From the NCBI RefSeq assembly GCF_900110835.1, contig NZ_FOJG01000002.1, positions 3,068,556-3,132,555 of the forward strand: 64,000 nt of DNA, written 5' to 3'. Both the position numbers and the translations under genes were made by a program. The notes under the pieces are model-generated. The model made no database searches. It saw nothing but the letters and a program-made list of their open reading frames with translations, and was not told where the DNA came from. The DNA comes from Chitinophaga arvensicola. Lineage in GTDB: Bacteria > Bacteroidota > Bacteroidia > Chitinophagales > Chitinophagaceae. Shown piece after piece: positions 8,468-16,709 of the stretch. Within the stretch, counting starts at the first letter, position 1. The number at the start of each line of letters is the position of its first letter.

Positions 8468-9814
8468 CTATTGCATCAGGGCATTCACAGCTGTTGCCGC
8501 CGTGTTGCCGATACCGTAGTAGGTGAATCCCTGTTTAACCAGGTGTACATCATCATAAATATTCCTGCCATCAAAGAGTACGGGCGACTGGAGCAGGCCT
8601 TTCAGCCGTTGCCAGTCGGGCATCCGGAAAGCATTCCATTCCGTTACCAGGAGAATAGCATCTGCATCTGTGGCGGCGGCGTACATATCATCTGCAAAGG
8701 TGACGCTGTTGCCCAACAACGGCAGTGCTTCTTCCATTGCCACGGGGTCGTATACACGTACCTGTGCACCGGCCGCCAGTAAGCGTTCTATCAGGATCAG
8801 GGAAGGAGCCTCCCGCATATCGTCGGTATTGGGTTTGAAAGACAATCCCCAGATGGCGAAACTGCGGCCGCTGATGTTGCCATCGAAGTGACGTATCACT
8901 TTATCTGCCAGCAGTTGCTTCTGATCTTCATTCACCGCTTCCACTGCTTCCAGGATGCGCAACTGGTAGCCGTATTCGCGGCCTGTACGGATCAGCGCTT
9001 TTACATCTTTCGGAAAACAGGAACCGCCATAACCGATACCCGGATACAAAAAGTGTTTCCCGATGCGGGGATCACTGCCGATGCCTTTGCGTACCTGGTT
9101 GATATCTGCCCCAACAAGCGTGCATACATTGGCCATATCGTTCATATAGGAGATCCTGGTGGCCAGCATGGCGTTGGCGGCGTACTTGGTCATCTCTGCA
9201 GAAGCTACGTCCATAAACAGCAGCGGATGGCCGTTCAGTACAAAGGGGCGATAAAGTTGTTCCAATACTTCCCGGGCATGCGTGGTATTTACCCCGGCCA
9301 CGATGCGGTCCGGTTTCAGGAAGTCGTTCACTGCCGCACCTTCTTTGAGAAACTCCGGGTTGGAGGCCACATCATATTCGATGATGCGCTGGCGGGCACT
9401 GAGACTCTCCTTGATTGCGCGGTTCACCCGCGCAGCGGTACCTACCGGCACCGTACTTTTGGTAACCACCAGCAGGTAGTGGTCCATATGTTGCCCTACT
9501 TCATGTGCTACCTGTAACACATATTGCAGATCGGCGCTGCCGTCTTCTCCCGGTGGCGTGCCTACCGCGATGAATACTACTTCTGCTCCCGGCAATGCAC
9601 TGGCCAGTGAGGTAGTGAAAGAAAGCCCGCCGCTCTGCTGATTGCGCATCACAATTTCAGGCAGACCGGGTTCGTATATGGGCAACAGCCCTTTCTGAAG
9701 ACGGGCGATCTTGGCTGCGTCCACATCTACGCAAACCACACTGGTTCCCACTTCCGCCAGGCAGGCGCCGGTGACTAATCCTACATATCCTGTTCCTACG
9801 ATGACAACTTTCAT
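8468..9814 (-). CDS. ugd: UDP-glucose 6-dehydrogenase
   Basis: 448 residues from ATG 9814. It carries out the two-step NAD-dependent oxidation of UDP-glucose to UDP-glucuronate. The N-terminal Rossmann motif is GTGYVGLVTGACLAEVG at residues 7-23. YEPGLPEIV, KSTVPVGTA and NPEFLKEGAAVNDFLKPDR follow. The catalytic cysteine is in GYGGSCFPKD. WGLSFKPNTDDMREAPS opens the C-terminal nucleotide-binding domain. These are all hallmarks of the UDP-Glc/GDP-Man dehydrogenase family, and YEPGL with NPEFLKEG fits the UDP-glucose branch. It implies uronic acid in the polymer. A GDP-mannose 6-dehydrogenase role is less likely. Confidence 0.92.
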   Translation of the reverse strand: MKVVIVGTGYVGLVTGACLAEVGTSVVCVDVDAAKIARLQKGLLPIYEPGLPEIVMRNQQSGGLSFTTSLASALPGAEVVFIAVGTPPGEDGSADLQYVLQVAHEVGQHMDHYLLVVTKSTVPVGTAARVNRAIKESLSARQRIIEYDVASNPEFLKEGAAVNDFLKPDRIVAGVNTTHAREVLEQLYRPFVLNGHPLLFMDVASAEMTKYAANAMLATRISYMNDMANVCTLVGADINQVRKGIGSDPRIGKHFLYPGIGYGGSCFPKDVKALIRTGREYGYQLRILEAVEAVNEDQKQLLADKVIRHFDGNISGRSFAIWGLSFKPNTDDMREAPSLILIERLLAAGAQVRVYDPVAMEEALPLLGNSVTFADDMYAAATDADAILLVTEWNAFRMPDWQRLKGLLQSPVLFDGRNIYDDVHLVKQGFTYYGIGNTAATAVNALMQ

Positions 9815-9825
9815 AGCACTGAGTT

Positions 9826-10770
9826 TTAAGATTGCAATTTGAACTGATCCTGCTGGAGGAAATCCCGGTAGGCCATGACCAGTCCTTCTTTCAGGCTGAT
9901 ACTATGTTTCCATCCCAACCGGTGCAGTTTGGAAACATCCATCAGCTTTCGCGGAGTACCATCCGGTTTACTATCGTCAAAAATGATATCGCCTTCATAG
10001 CATACCACTTCCCGGATATACTCCGCCAGCTGGCGGATGGTGAGATCCTCTCCTATGCCGATATTCACGGGTTCCTTTTCATTGTAGTGCTGCATGAGGT
10101 ATACACAGGCATCTGCGAGATCATCCGCAAACAGGAATTCCCGTTTAGGCATGCCCGTACCCCATACGGTTACAGATGGTTTGTGATTCACTTTTGCTTC
10201 ATGGAAGCGGCGGATCAGCGCAGGCAATACATGTGCATTTTCCGGGTGATAGTTATCCCCTATACCAAACAGGTTGGTGGGCATCACGCTGATGAAATTG
10301 CAGCCATATTGATCACGATAGGCTTCACATAACTTGATGCCGGCAATTTTTGCAATGGCATAGGGTTCATTGGTCTGTTCCAGTACGCCGGTCAGCAGGA
10401 AGCTTTCCTTGATAGGCTGAGGCGCCATCCTCGGGTAGATGCAGGAGCTTCCGAGGAACTGCAGCTTGGTAACGTTATGTTTATAAGCCGCATGAATAAC
10501 ATTGGCAGCGATCATGAGGTTATCATAGAGAAATTCTGCACGATAGGTATTGTTGGCGTGTATACCGCCAACTTTAGCGGCGGCCAGGAACACGTAGGCC
10601 GGTTTCTCTGCGGCGAAAAATTCGTCTACCGCCGCAGGATTTCTTAAATCCAGCGTACCGGAAGAGCGGGTGATAATGCGCTGGTAGCCTAATGTTTCGA
10701 GTCTTCTTTTGATAGCACTTCCTACCATTCCACGGTGGCCGGCTACATAAATTAAATCGTTTGCCTCCAT
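9826..10770 (-). CDS. fcl: GDP-L-fucose synthase
   Basis: 314 residues from ATG 10770. It epimerises and reduces the Gmd product to GDP-L-fucose with NADPH. Visible motifs are the dinucleotide-binding GHRGMVGSAIKRRL near residues 11-24, LAAAKVGGIHANNTYRAEF, LGSSCIYP, and the YxxxK centre in NEPYAIAKIAGIKLCEAY. MPTNLFGIGDNYHPENAHVLPALIRRFHEAK is the long conserved substrate loop of Fcl/WcaG. The gene lies 12 bases upstream of ugd and 12 bases after manC, in the expected pathway neighbourhood. The call is secure. Confidence 0.95.
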   Translation of the reverse strand: MEANDLIYVAGHRGMVGSAIKRRLETLGYQRIITRSSGTLDLRNPAAVDEFFAAEKPAYVFLAAAKVGGIHANNTYRAEFLYDNLMIAANVIHAAYKHNVTKLQFLGSSCIYPRMAPQPIKESFLLTGVLEQTNEPYAIAKIAGIKLCEAYRDQYGCNFISVMPTNLFGIGDNYHPENAHVLPALIRRFHEAKVNHKPSVTVWGTGMPKREFLFADDLADACVYLMQHYNEKEPVNIGIGEDLTIRQLAEYIREVVCYEGDIIFDDSKPDGTPRKLMDVSKLHRLGWKHSISLKEGLVMAYRDFLQQDQFKLQS

Positions 10771-10782
10771 ATGTTGTGATGT

Positions 10783-11805
10783 TTAGAGCAGTTCCGGGCG
10801 GTTTTCCCGAACCCACTGATGCAGTTGTTTAATATCCTGTCCGTTTCCTTTTTGCATGATGAGCAATGCGCTGGCGGTATTCACCACCACCATATTTTCC
10901 ACACCCACCAGCGCCACCAGTTTATCTTTTCCGATCACCATACTTTTACGGGGATCGCTTTCGATGAATACCGCCTGGTGATTCCGGTATTGGTAGTGCT
11001 GGGAAAGCGCCTCTGCCAGGGCTTCGTAGCTGCCTACATCGCTCCAGTCCATTTTGCTGGGGACTACTTTTACGATGTCGCTTTTCTCCAGTACGGCATA
11101 GTCGATACTATCTGCGGGGATGGCTTCCATCGAGGCTTTTGACAAAACACCTGTCTGTTTCCACTCTTCCGCAGCAATAGCGGCAGCTTCATAGATAGCA
11201 GGCGCATGTTGCTGTAATTCCTGCAGCATGATGCGGGCCTTGCAGCAGAAGATACCGCTGTTCCAGAGGAAGCCACCGGCAGCCAGCATGGCTTCCGCCA
11301 CGGGGCGATCCGGTTTTTCCACGAAGCGGAGTACATCATGCCCGGAATAACTGATATAGCCGAAGCCTGTTTCCGGCCGGGTGGGTACCAGCCCGATAGT
11401 GACGATATGATTACTGGAAGCGAGTATGCGTGCCGTTTCAATAGCCATACCGTAACGGTCCGGCGTACCGATGAGATGATCTGCCGGAGTGATGAGCAGG
11501 ATTGTTTCCGGGTCGGCGGTAAAGGCGGCCAAAGCAATAGCGGCAGCGGTATTACGGCCTACGGGTTCCGCCAGGCATACCGGTGCTGTGGCGCCGGCCT
11601 GTAATAACTGTTCCTCCACCAGTGCGGCTTGTTGTTCATTGACGATGGCCGTTACCTTGTTACAGGCAAAACGGTTGCGCCGGAAAGCGAGTTGCAATAA
11701 ACTATAGCCATCAAAAAGGGTTAACAGTTGTTTGGGCGTTTGCTGGTTGGACAAAGGCCATAAACGGGTGCCTGAGCCACCGCAAAGGAGAATATGCTGC
11801 ATCAT
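10783..11805 (-). CDS. manC: Mannose-1-phosphate guanylyltransferase (short form)
   Basis: 340 residues from ATG 11805; a second ATG follows directly. It makes GDP-mannose from GTP and mannose-1-phosphate. The nucleotidyltransferase signature LCGGSGTRLWPLSNQQTPKQ spans residues 7-26. LAEPVGRNTAAAIALAA, ITPADHLIG, FVEKPDRPVAEAMLAAGGFLWNSGIF and VVPSKMDWSDVGSYEAL follow in the family order. It ends soon after the left-handed helix region, so it lacks the phosphomannose isomerase domain of the long ManC/AlgA type. A separate isomerase is presumably encoded elsewhere. It feeds Gmd and Fcl downstream. Confidence 0.93.
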   Translation of the reverse strand: MMQHILLCGGSGTRLWPLSNQQTPKQLLTLFDGYSLLQLAFRRNRFACNKVTAIVNEQQAALVEEQLLQAGATAPVCLAEPVGRNTAAAIALAAFTADPETILLITPADHLIGTPDRYGMAIETARILASSNHIVTIGLVPTRPETGFGYISYSGHDVLRFVEKPDRPVAEAMLAAGGFLWNSGIFCCKARIMLQELQQHAPAIYEAAAIAAEEWKQTGVLSKASMEAIPADSIDYAVLEKSDIVKVVPSKMDWSDVGSYEALAEALSQHYQYRNHQAVFIESDPRKSMVIGKDKLVALVGVENMVVVNTASALLIMQKGNGQDIKQLHQWVRENRPELL

Positions 11806-11823
11806 AGGATGATTGGTTTATGG

Positions 11824-12330
11824 TCAGTAATGATGTCCGTTTACGGCCTTGTGTCCGCTGATCACCGTTATTTCCCTCGATGGAATAGTGGCTACCAGGG
11901 AGCAACCCAGGCTGCTCAGCGCTACTTTTACCCGGTTGCTGCTGATCTGCACAATGCGTGCGCCGGTGGCAACAACTTTATCGCCTTCTGCAGATAAAGG
12001 AAATTTCTCCATCGACACCTCTTCATAATCCCGCAGGAACTGGCGGATCAATCCTATTTCATGATCGGGAATGATGGCCGGCTGCCCCAGCCAGTAAACG
12101 AAGTTGATCACATGGTCGGTTTCTTTTACCACCCAACTCCTGCTCTCCGGGATATGTACAAATACATAAGAGGGGAAAAGCGGTTCCTGGATGATCTTAC
12201 GGGCACGCACCAACGGTTGCACAGGACAATAATGTTCCACTTTCTTGCGGGTGAAAAGATCTGTCACTTTCTTTTCGCATTTGGGCCGGGTATATACCGC
12301 ATACCAGACCGGAGGCTGTTCATTAAACAT
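11824..12330 (-). CDS. UpxY-family transcription antiterminator (NusG-like)
   Basis: 168 residues from ATG 12330. The NGN domain opens with WYAVYTRPKCEKKVTDLF and continues through EHYCPVQ...PLFPSYVFVHI. The rest (GARIVQISSNRVKVALSSLGCSLVATI) resembles a KOW-like domain. UpxY proteins of Bacteroidota are NusG paralogues that allow RNA polymerase to read through the long capsule operon they belong to. UpxY is often the first gene of such operons. Here it is third, after wza and wzc and before manC, with about 105 untranslated bases upstream, so the export genes may be transcribed partly independently of it. The family call is firm; the antitermination target is inferred. Confidence 0.9.
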   Translation of the reverse strand: MFNEQPPVWYAVYTRPKCEKKVTDLFTRKKVEHYCPVQPLVRARKIIQEPLFPSYVFVHIPESRSWVVKETDHVINFVYWLGQPAIIPDHEIGLIRQFLRDYEEVSMEKFPLSAEGDKVVATGARIVQISSNRVKVALSSLGCSLVATIPSREITVISGHKAVNGHHY

Positions 12331-12435
12331 AGTAGCCGGTTTTAAGGTGATCGGATAGTTTGTGGAGAATTTATAAAGGCAGGAGCGGCCATTGTTCTAC
12401 CGCTATGATATGGTATCTTGCTATTCCTGTAGCAG

Positions 12436-14787
12436 CTATTTTACACTGCGCCGGAATAAACCGGGTTTCTTTGTTACTTCCGTATAACCGTAGCCGTTAA
12501 TATCGCCATAGCCGGAGCCATAACCATATCCTGCTACACCTTGTCGTTTGATACCGTTAAACACGATATTGAGTTTGCCGAGTTCTTTATTCTGGTACAA
12601 CTCATCTACCAGTTTCAGGTAGTGTTTGGGCGTACGCTGATGCCGCACGATGTACAAGGTGGCATCACAGTAAGGCGCAATGAGCCTGGCATCTGTGACC
12701 AATCCCACCGGTGCGGAATCAATAATGATATAATCAAAACGTTCTTTCAGTTCATTCAGCAGGCGTTCCAGTTCACCATTCAGGATCAGTTCACTGGGGT
12801 TAGGCGGCATGATACCGGCTGATAACAGGTAGAGATACTCATTATCGCCTACGGGTTGCAGGATCTGTTGCAGCGAAGCCTTTCCCACCAGGTAGTTGCT
12901 GATGCCGGGATCTGCGCGCATATTCAGCATTTTGCTGATCATGGGTTTTCGCAGGTCGAACTCCAGCAGCACAACTTTCTTTTTGGCAAGTGATAAACTC
13001 ATGGCCAGGTTTACCGATACAAAACTTTTTCCTTCACCGGAGATAGAAGACGTGATCAGCAAGGTTTTTCGATCACCATTCAGTCCTATGTAAGATAAAG
13101 AGGTGCGCAGTGCGCGGAATTGCTCGGCTACTGCAGTTCTGCTGTTGTTGGACATTACTATGGCTTCCTTGCTGTCGTGGTGCATAATTTCTGCTGCAAT
13201 CGGTGCGGTGGTCACGCGTTCAATATCGGCGCGGAACATCACTTCGCGGATCATCATATCTTTCAGGGAGATGAATCCCGCTACGAGTGCCAGTGCGCCG
13301 AGAATGGAAATACCGAGTACCATGGGTTTCTGCGGACTGAAAGCATATGCGGCGGCCTCCCCCGCATCTACCACGCGGCTATCGGAGACCGCAGCAGCAT
13401 AAGCAAGTGCGGTTTCTTCCCTTTTCTCCAGCAGGAAGGTATAGATGTTGTTCTTGATCACCTGTTGCCGGCTCACTTCCAGCAGCGCCTTCTCTTTACC
13501 AGGTACACTCCGGATAATGCCCATGTTGCGGCTGTTCTCTGCCTGGAGCCGGGTCATACCGGCCTGCAGGTTCGCTCTCAGGCTCCCGATATTATCCAGG
13601 ATAGCGGGTTTCAGCCGTTCTACCTGCCGGTGTAAACTGGCCAGCAGGGGGCTGTTTTCACCGGTGGTTTTACGTAGTCTTTCCAGTTGCAGTTCTGTTT
13701 CAGACAGCTTACTGACTAATTCCAGCAACACCGGATCTGAAAGGCCCAGGGTACCGGGAACGATATTGCCACCGGCATTCTGGCTGTTCACATATTTTTC
13801 AATGGCGTCCAGTACGGACAACTGCATATTGGCCTCACTGATTTTGCGATCGTTTTCCTGTACACCGGCGAGGAATATTTTGCTTTGTTCACCGATGTCA
13901 ACAATCCCTTCTGCTGTTTTAAAATGTTCCACCTGTGTTTCTGCCTGCCCCAGTTCCGCGCTCACAATACGCAGGCGTTCTTCCACAAAGTGCATGGTGT
14001 TGGCAGAGGTCCTGTTCTTATCTTCCACAGCGGCTTTGTTGTATACACTGATCAGTTCATTTACAATGTCTTCTCCCCGTTCGGGTGCGGCATCGGTGTA
14101 TTCCAGGTCTACCACGCTGCCAGCTTTGGCGGCAGGCATTATTTTCATGGTGCCCAGGATCATCTGCATCCATGTTTTCTCCGTCATGATGTGCAGCACA
14201 TAGGAAGCAGCGGTGTCTGCGTGTCCGGCGCCAGGCTTTACCAGGAGCTTTCCCCAACGGCTTTGTACCGTATCCTGCAGCGGAACGATTTTACCGTCGA
14301 TGGCTACACGTTTTTTTATGGGATCGTAGGTAAAAGGCCAGTTACCGCTGGCGGCGCTGGCAATTTTGTCTGGTTCCAGGAAAGTAAATTGCAGGGGGCT
14401 ATCTTTATAGAGTACCACATCCCTTATTTTCCCTTTTTCCACTACTTCTCCATAGAGGTTTAAATTACGTATAACCGCTTTCGTTAGTGTACGTGATTTC
14501 AGGATTTCAATTTCATTTTCCATGATGGTTTTGCTGCCGCCCATGAGGTCGAGCGACTGTAGCATATCGCTGGCGCCGAGACCGTTGGAGGCTTCCTGTA
14601 CGAGGAGTACACCGGAAATTTTATAGAGTGGCGTGGCGTAGCGGAGATAAAGAAAAGCGGCCAGCAGCGCCACGGCAACGGCGCCCGCAAAGAGGGGCCA
14701 GTAAGGCAGATACCGCGTGCGGATCAGCGTAAGCAGGCTCAATGGCGCTTCCGTTTGTTTGATGCTATGTCCGTTTACTTTTTGCAT
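12436..14787 (-). CDS. wzc: Polysaccharide co-polymerase with tyrosine autokinase domain (Wzc-like)
   Basis: 783 residues from ATG 14787. Layout: a cytoplasmic N-terminus, membrane segment near 31-49, Wzz-type periplasmic part with coiled coil near 265-460, second membrane segment near 489-508, then a BY-kinase domain. The kinase has Walker A SISGEGKS at 581-588, Walker A' VLLEFDLR at 606-613 and Walker B YIIID near 686-690. A tyrosine cluster (Y754, Y756, Y760, Y766, Y768) ends the protein, the expected autophosphorylation tail. It controls chain length and export together with the Wza-like protein encoded 3 bases upstream. Cyclic phosphorylation probably governs polymer assembly; no dedicated phosphatase gene is visible in the window. 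Confidence 0.93.
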   Translation of the reverse strand: MQKVNGHSIKQTEAPLSLLTLIRTRYLPYWPLFAGAVAVALLAAFLYLRYATPLYKISGVLLVQEASNGLGASDMLQSLDLMGGSKTIMENEIEILKSRTLTKAVIRNLNLYGEVVEKGKIRDVVLYKDSPLQFTFLEPDKIASAASGNWPFTYDPIKKRVAIDGKIVPLQDTVQSRWGKLLVKPGAGHADTAASYVLHIMTEKTWMQMILGTMKIMPAAKAGSVVDLEYTDAAPERGEDIVNELISVYNKAAVEDKNRTSANTMHFVEERLRIVSAELGQAETQVEHFKTAEGIVDIGEQSKIFLAGVQENDRKISEANMQLSVLDAIEKYVNSQNAGGNIVPGTLGLSDPVLLELVSKLSETELQLERLRKTTGENSPLLASLHRQVERLKPAILDNIGSLRANLQAGMTRLQAENSRNMGIIRSVPGKEKALLEVSRQQVIKNNIYTFLLEKREETALAYAAAVSDSRVVDAGEAAAYAFSPQKPMVLGISILGALALVAGFISLKDMMIREVMFRADIERVTTAPIAAEIMHHDSKEAIVMSNNSRTAVAEQFRALRTSLSYIGLNGDRKTLLITSSISGEGKSFVSVNLAMSLSLAKKKVVLLEFDLRKPMISKMLNMRADPGISNYLVGKASLQQILQPVGDNEYLYLLSAGIMPPNPSELILNGELERLLNELKERFDYIIIDSAPVGLVTDARLIAPYCDATLYIVRHQRTPKHYLKLVDELYQNKELGKLNIVFNGIKRQGVAGYGYGSGYGDINGYGYTEVTKKPGLFRRSVK

Positions 14788-14790
14788 AAC

Positions 14791-15600
14791 CTATTTATTA
14801 ACAACTAACCGGTCCAGGATAATAACGAGCAGGGAAAGACTGCTGAGCACAATAGGCAGGATCTGCCGTGATCGGTCAGCCGTCGCTATTTTTGATTTAT
14901 TTGGTTCCACATAAAGAATATCATTTGATTGCAGAAAGTAGTAAGGAGAATTCAGGATGCGTTTATCATTCAGATCAATGCGGCGTATAATGCGTTCTCC
15001 ATCTACCTCCCGGATCAACAGGATATTATTTCGTTTACCGAACACCGTTATATCCCCCGCCATGCCCAATGCTTCCAGTACCGAAATTTTCTCGTTGGTA
15101 ACATTCACGACCGTGGGCTTGGTCACTTCTCCGAGTATGGTAACCCGATAGTTGAGAAAGCGTATACTCACCACCGGATCTACTAATAGTTTACGTTCAA
15201 TGAGCTGGTCGTGCAGGTAAACGGTCAATGCTTTTTTGGTAAGGCCGGTTACTTTGATAGGACCGAGTACGGGGTACTGAATAAATCCCTGTTCATCTAC
15301 CAGGAAGCCTCCCAGCATTGCGCCGGCGCCTGCATTGGCGCCACCTGCACCGGAAGCGGAAGTCATGTTGGAAACATTATAAATAATCACATCCTCCGGG
15401 TTCATACTACTCACATTAATCTGCAGTATGTCGTTCTTTTGTATACGGGGGTCAAAATTGCTATCTGCAGGCAATAGCACCGTATCTTTTACATCATTGA
15501 AATAAACTGCATTTTTGGTTGATACGCAGGAAGTAAACAAACAGCTGAAGCATAGCAATCCCCATCCTATCCAGGTTAAGCAGGTTTTCAATTTCATCAT
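14791..15600 (-). CDS. wza: Polysaccharide export outer-membrane lipoprotein (Wza-like)
   Basis: 269 residues from ATG 15600. A lipoprotein signal ends at Cys25 in LFTSC. RIQKNDILQINVSSMNPEDV is the start of the Poly_export domain, and GFIQYPVLGPIKVTGLTKKAL follows it. VTILGEVTKPTVVNVTNEKISVLEALGMAGDIT is an SLBB domain. The C-terminus (ILPIVLSSLSLLVIILDRLVV) is a hydrophobic helix, probably crossing a membrane, as in many Bacteroidota Wza homologues. It forms the export channel for the polymer and is the first gene of the minus-strand EPS run. A promoter with an internal palindrome lies just upstream (15645-15676). Confidence 0.9.
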   Translation of the reverse strand: MMKLKTCLTWIGWGLLCFSCLFTSCVSTKNAVYFNDVKDTVLLPADSNFDPRIQKNDILQINVSSMNPEDVIIYNVSNMTSASGAGGANAGAGAMLGGFLVDEQGFIQYPVLGPIKVTGLTKKALTVYLHDQLIERKLLVDPVVSIRFLNYRVTILGEVTKPTVVNVTNEKISVLEALGMAGDITVFGKRNNILLIREVDGERIIRRIDLNDKRILNSPYYFLQSNDILYVEPNKSKIATADRSRQILPIVLSSLSLLVIILDRLVVNK

Positions 15601-15644
15601 ATGGCGTTTAACATCATCTCTTACACTGTCCGTTTCCCTCCATA

Positions 15645-15676
15645 CAATATTACTTCAGAATGAAGTGGCATTCAAT
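15645..15676 (-). promoter_or_regulatory. Predicted promoter of the EPS operon with an internal palindrome
   Basis: On the minus strand ATTG (15676-15673) is followed after 20 bases by TAATATTG (15652-15645). This is one base away from the Bacteroidota -7 consensus TAnnTTTG. Transcription would start about 38 bases before the wza ATG. The spacer contains a perfect dyad ACTTCA-GAA-TGAAGT at 15652-15666, so a dimeric regulator bound there would sit between the two promoter elements. Read by eye only. Confidence 0.45.
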
Positions 15677-15724
15677 TACTCACCAGAGTACAAATTGAGG
15701 CACAAAGCAGCACATGTTTACTCA

Positions 15725-16444
15725 TTAAAGTAAGCCGCCGTCGTTCACCAGCAACATATCCAATAAATTAAAATCTGAAAAAAATAAATGGAAAAGCATC
15801 ACACCGATGCAGGAGAATAAATTATTTGATAAAATTTTTGAGATCAACTCAGATTTAGTGGAAACATTCAGTTTAGCATATACTTTTTTGAGGTGTTGGT
15901 TCACGGTGAAGACAGTAACAAACAACCGGGCCGCCATTTCCTTATATGAGTAACCTTCCTTGAGTAACGCTACCAGTTCGTATTCCCGACGGGTGAGCTT
16001 TTCTTTGATGTGTGCCATCGGGTCTCTGTTGAGATGTGTAATTAGTAAATGAGCTGCGCGGGGAGAAAGCGCGGCACCGTTTTGCACCGTGTCCATAATG
16101 GATTGATAGATATCGCTCAGGCGGCTCGATTTTATAATATAGCCGCTGGCGCCATTCTTAATGGCATCAACAATAAACTGCTGTTCTTCATGTCCGGAGA
16201 GTACAATCACACTGGTGTCGGGGTATAATTGCTTTACTTCCCGGATGCCTTCAATGCCGGAAATACCCGGCAAGGTAATATCCAGCAGGATCACCTGAAG
16301 GTCGGGATAGATAACGGGCAGTGCCATAAATTCCTCTATAGATTTACAGGCGAACAAAACCCGGCATTCCTGAAAATCTTCCAGGAATTCGCGATAATTA
16401 CTTAACAGAAAATGGTTATCCTCAATGATTCCGATGTTGATCAT
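15725..16444 (-). CDS. Response regulator, NarL/LuxR type, with a hydrophobic C-terminal tail
   Basis: 239 residues from ATG 16444. The receiver domain has acidic residues E8-D9, phosphoacceptor D55 in VILLDITLPG, S83 and K105. The LuxR-type helix-turn-helix covers about 151-205 (LTRREYELVALLKEGYSYKEMAARL...VFTVNQHLKKVYAKLNVSTKSELISKIL). About thirty residues follow that are unusual for the family: a Leu/Phe-rich stretch FSCIGVMLFHLFFSDFNLLDMLL. The gene lies directly upstream of the EPS operon and on the same strand, and is divergent from a histidine kinase at 16710. It may control the EPS promoter; its partner kinase is a guess from position. Confidence 0.88.
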   Translation of the reverse strand: MINIGIIEDNHFLLSNYREFLEDFQECRVLFACKSIEEFMALPVIYPDLQVILLDITLPGISGIEGIREVKQLYPDTSVIVLSGHEEQQFIVDAIKNGASGYIIKSSRLSDIYQSIMDTVQNGAALSPRAAHLLITHLNRDPMAHIKEKLTRREYELVALLKEGYSYKEMAARLFVTVFTVNQHLKKVYAKLNVSTKSELISKILSNNLFSCIGVMLFHLFFSDFNLLDMLLVNDGGLL

Positions 16445-16541
16445 GGCTGAAGGGGTAAAGGTTTCGAATGATATGGCAGTACTATAAATCTCTTCGTAAA
16501 TATAAACGGAAAAAGGATAGCTGGGTAGGAAAATGATAAAT

Positions 16542-16568
16542 ATAAAAATATTCTATTTATATTTTTAT
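16542..16568. repeat. AT-rich inverted repeat in the divergent regulator/kinase promoter region
   Basis: ATAAAAATAT (16542-16551) and its exact reverse complement ATATTTTTAT (16559-16568) are separated by 7 bases. They lie in the 265-base gap between the divergent response regulator and histidine kinase genes. The gap is very AT-rich, so a chance match is possible; it could also be an operator. Confidence 0.4.
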
Positions 16569-16709
16569 TAAAACAGAACCGTTCATATTTCAATTAAAGA
16601 TCCATTTTTAAAATATAGAATTATTCAGTATATTGTGTGTGCAACCATATTTATCCTGCCAGACTGAAATCCTGCGAACTAAGAAACCTTATTTTTTCTG
16701 TCAACCTAA

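Noticed and set aside
13445..14203. 252-codon plus-strand frame opposite wzc
   Set aside because: It is a Ser/Leu/Arg-rich shadow of the well-supported Wzc reading frame.
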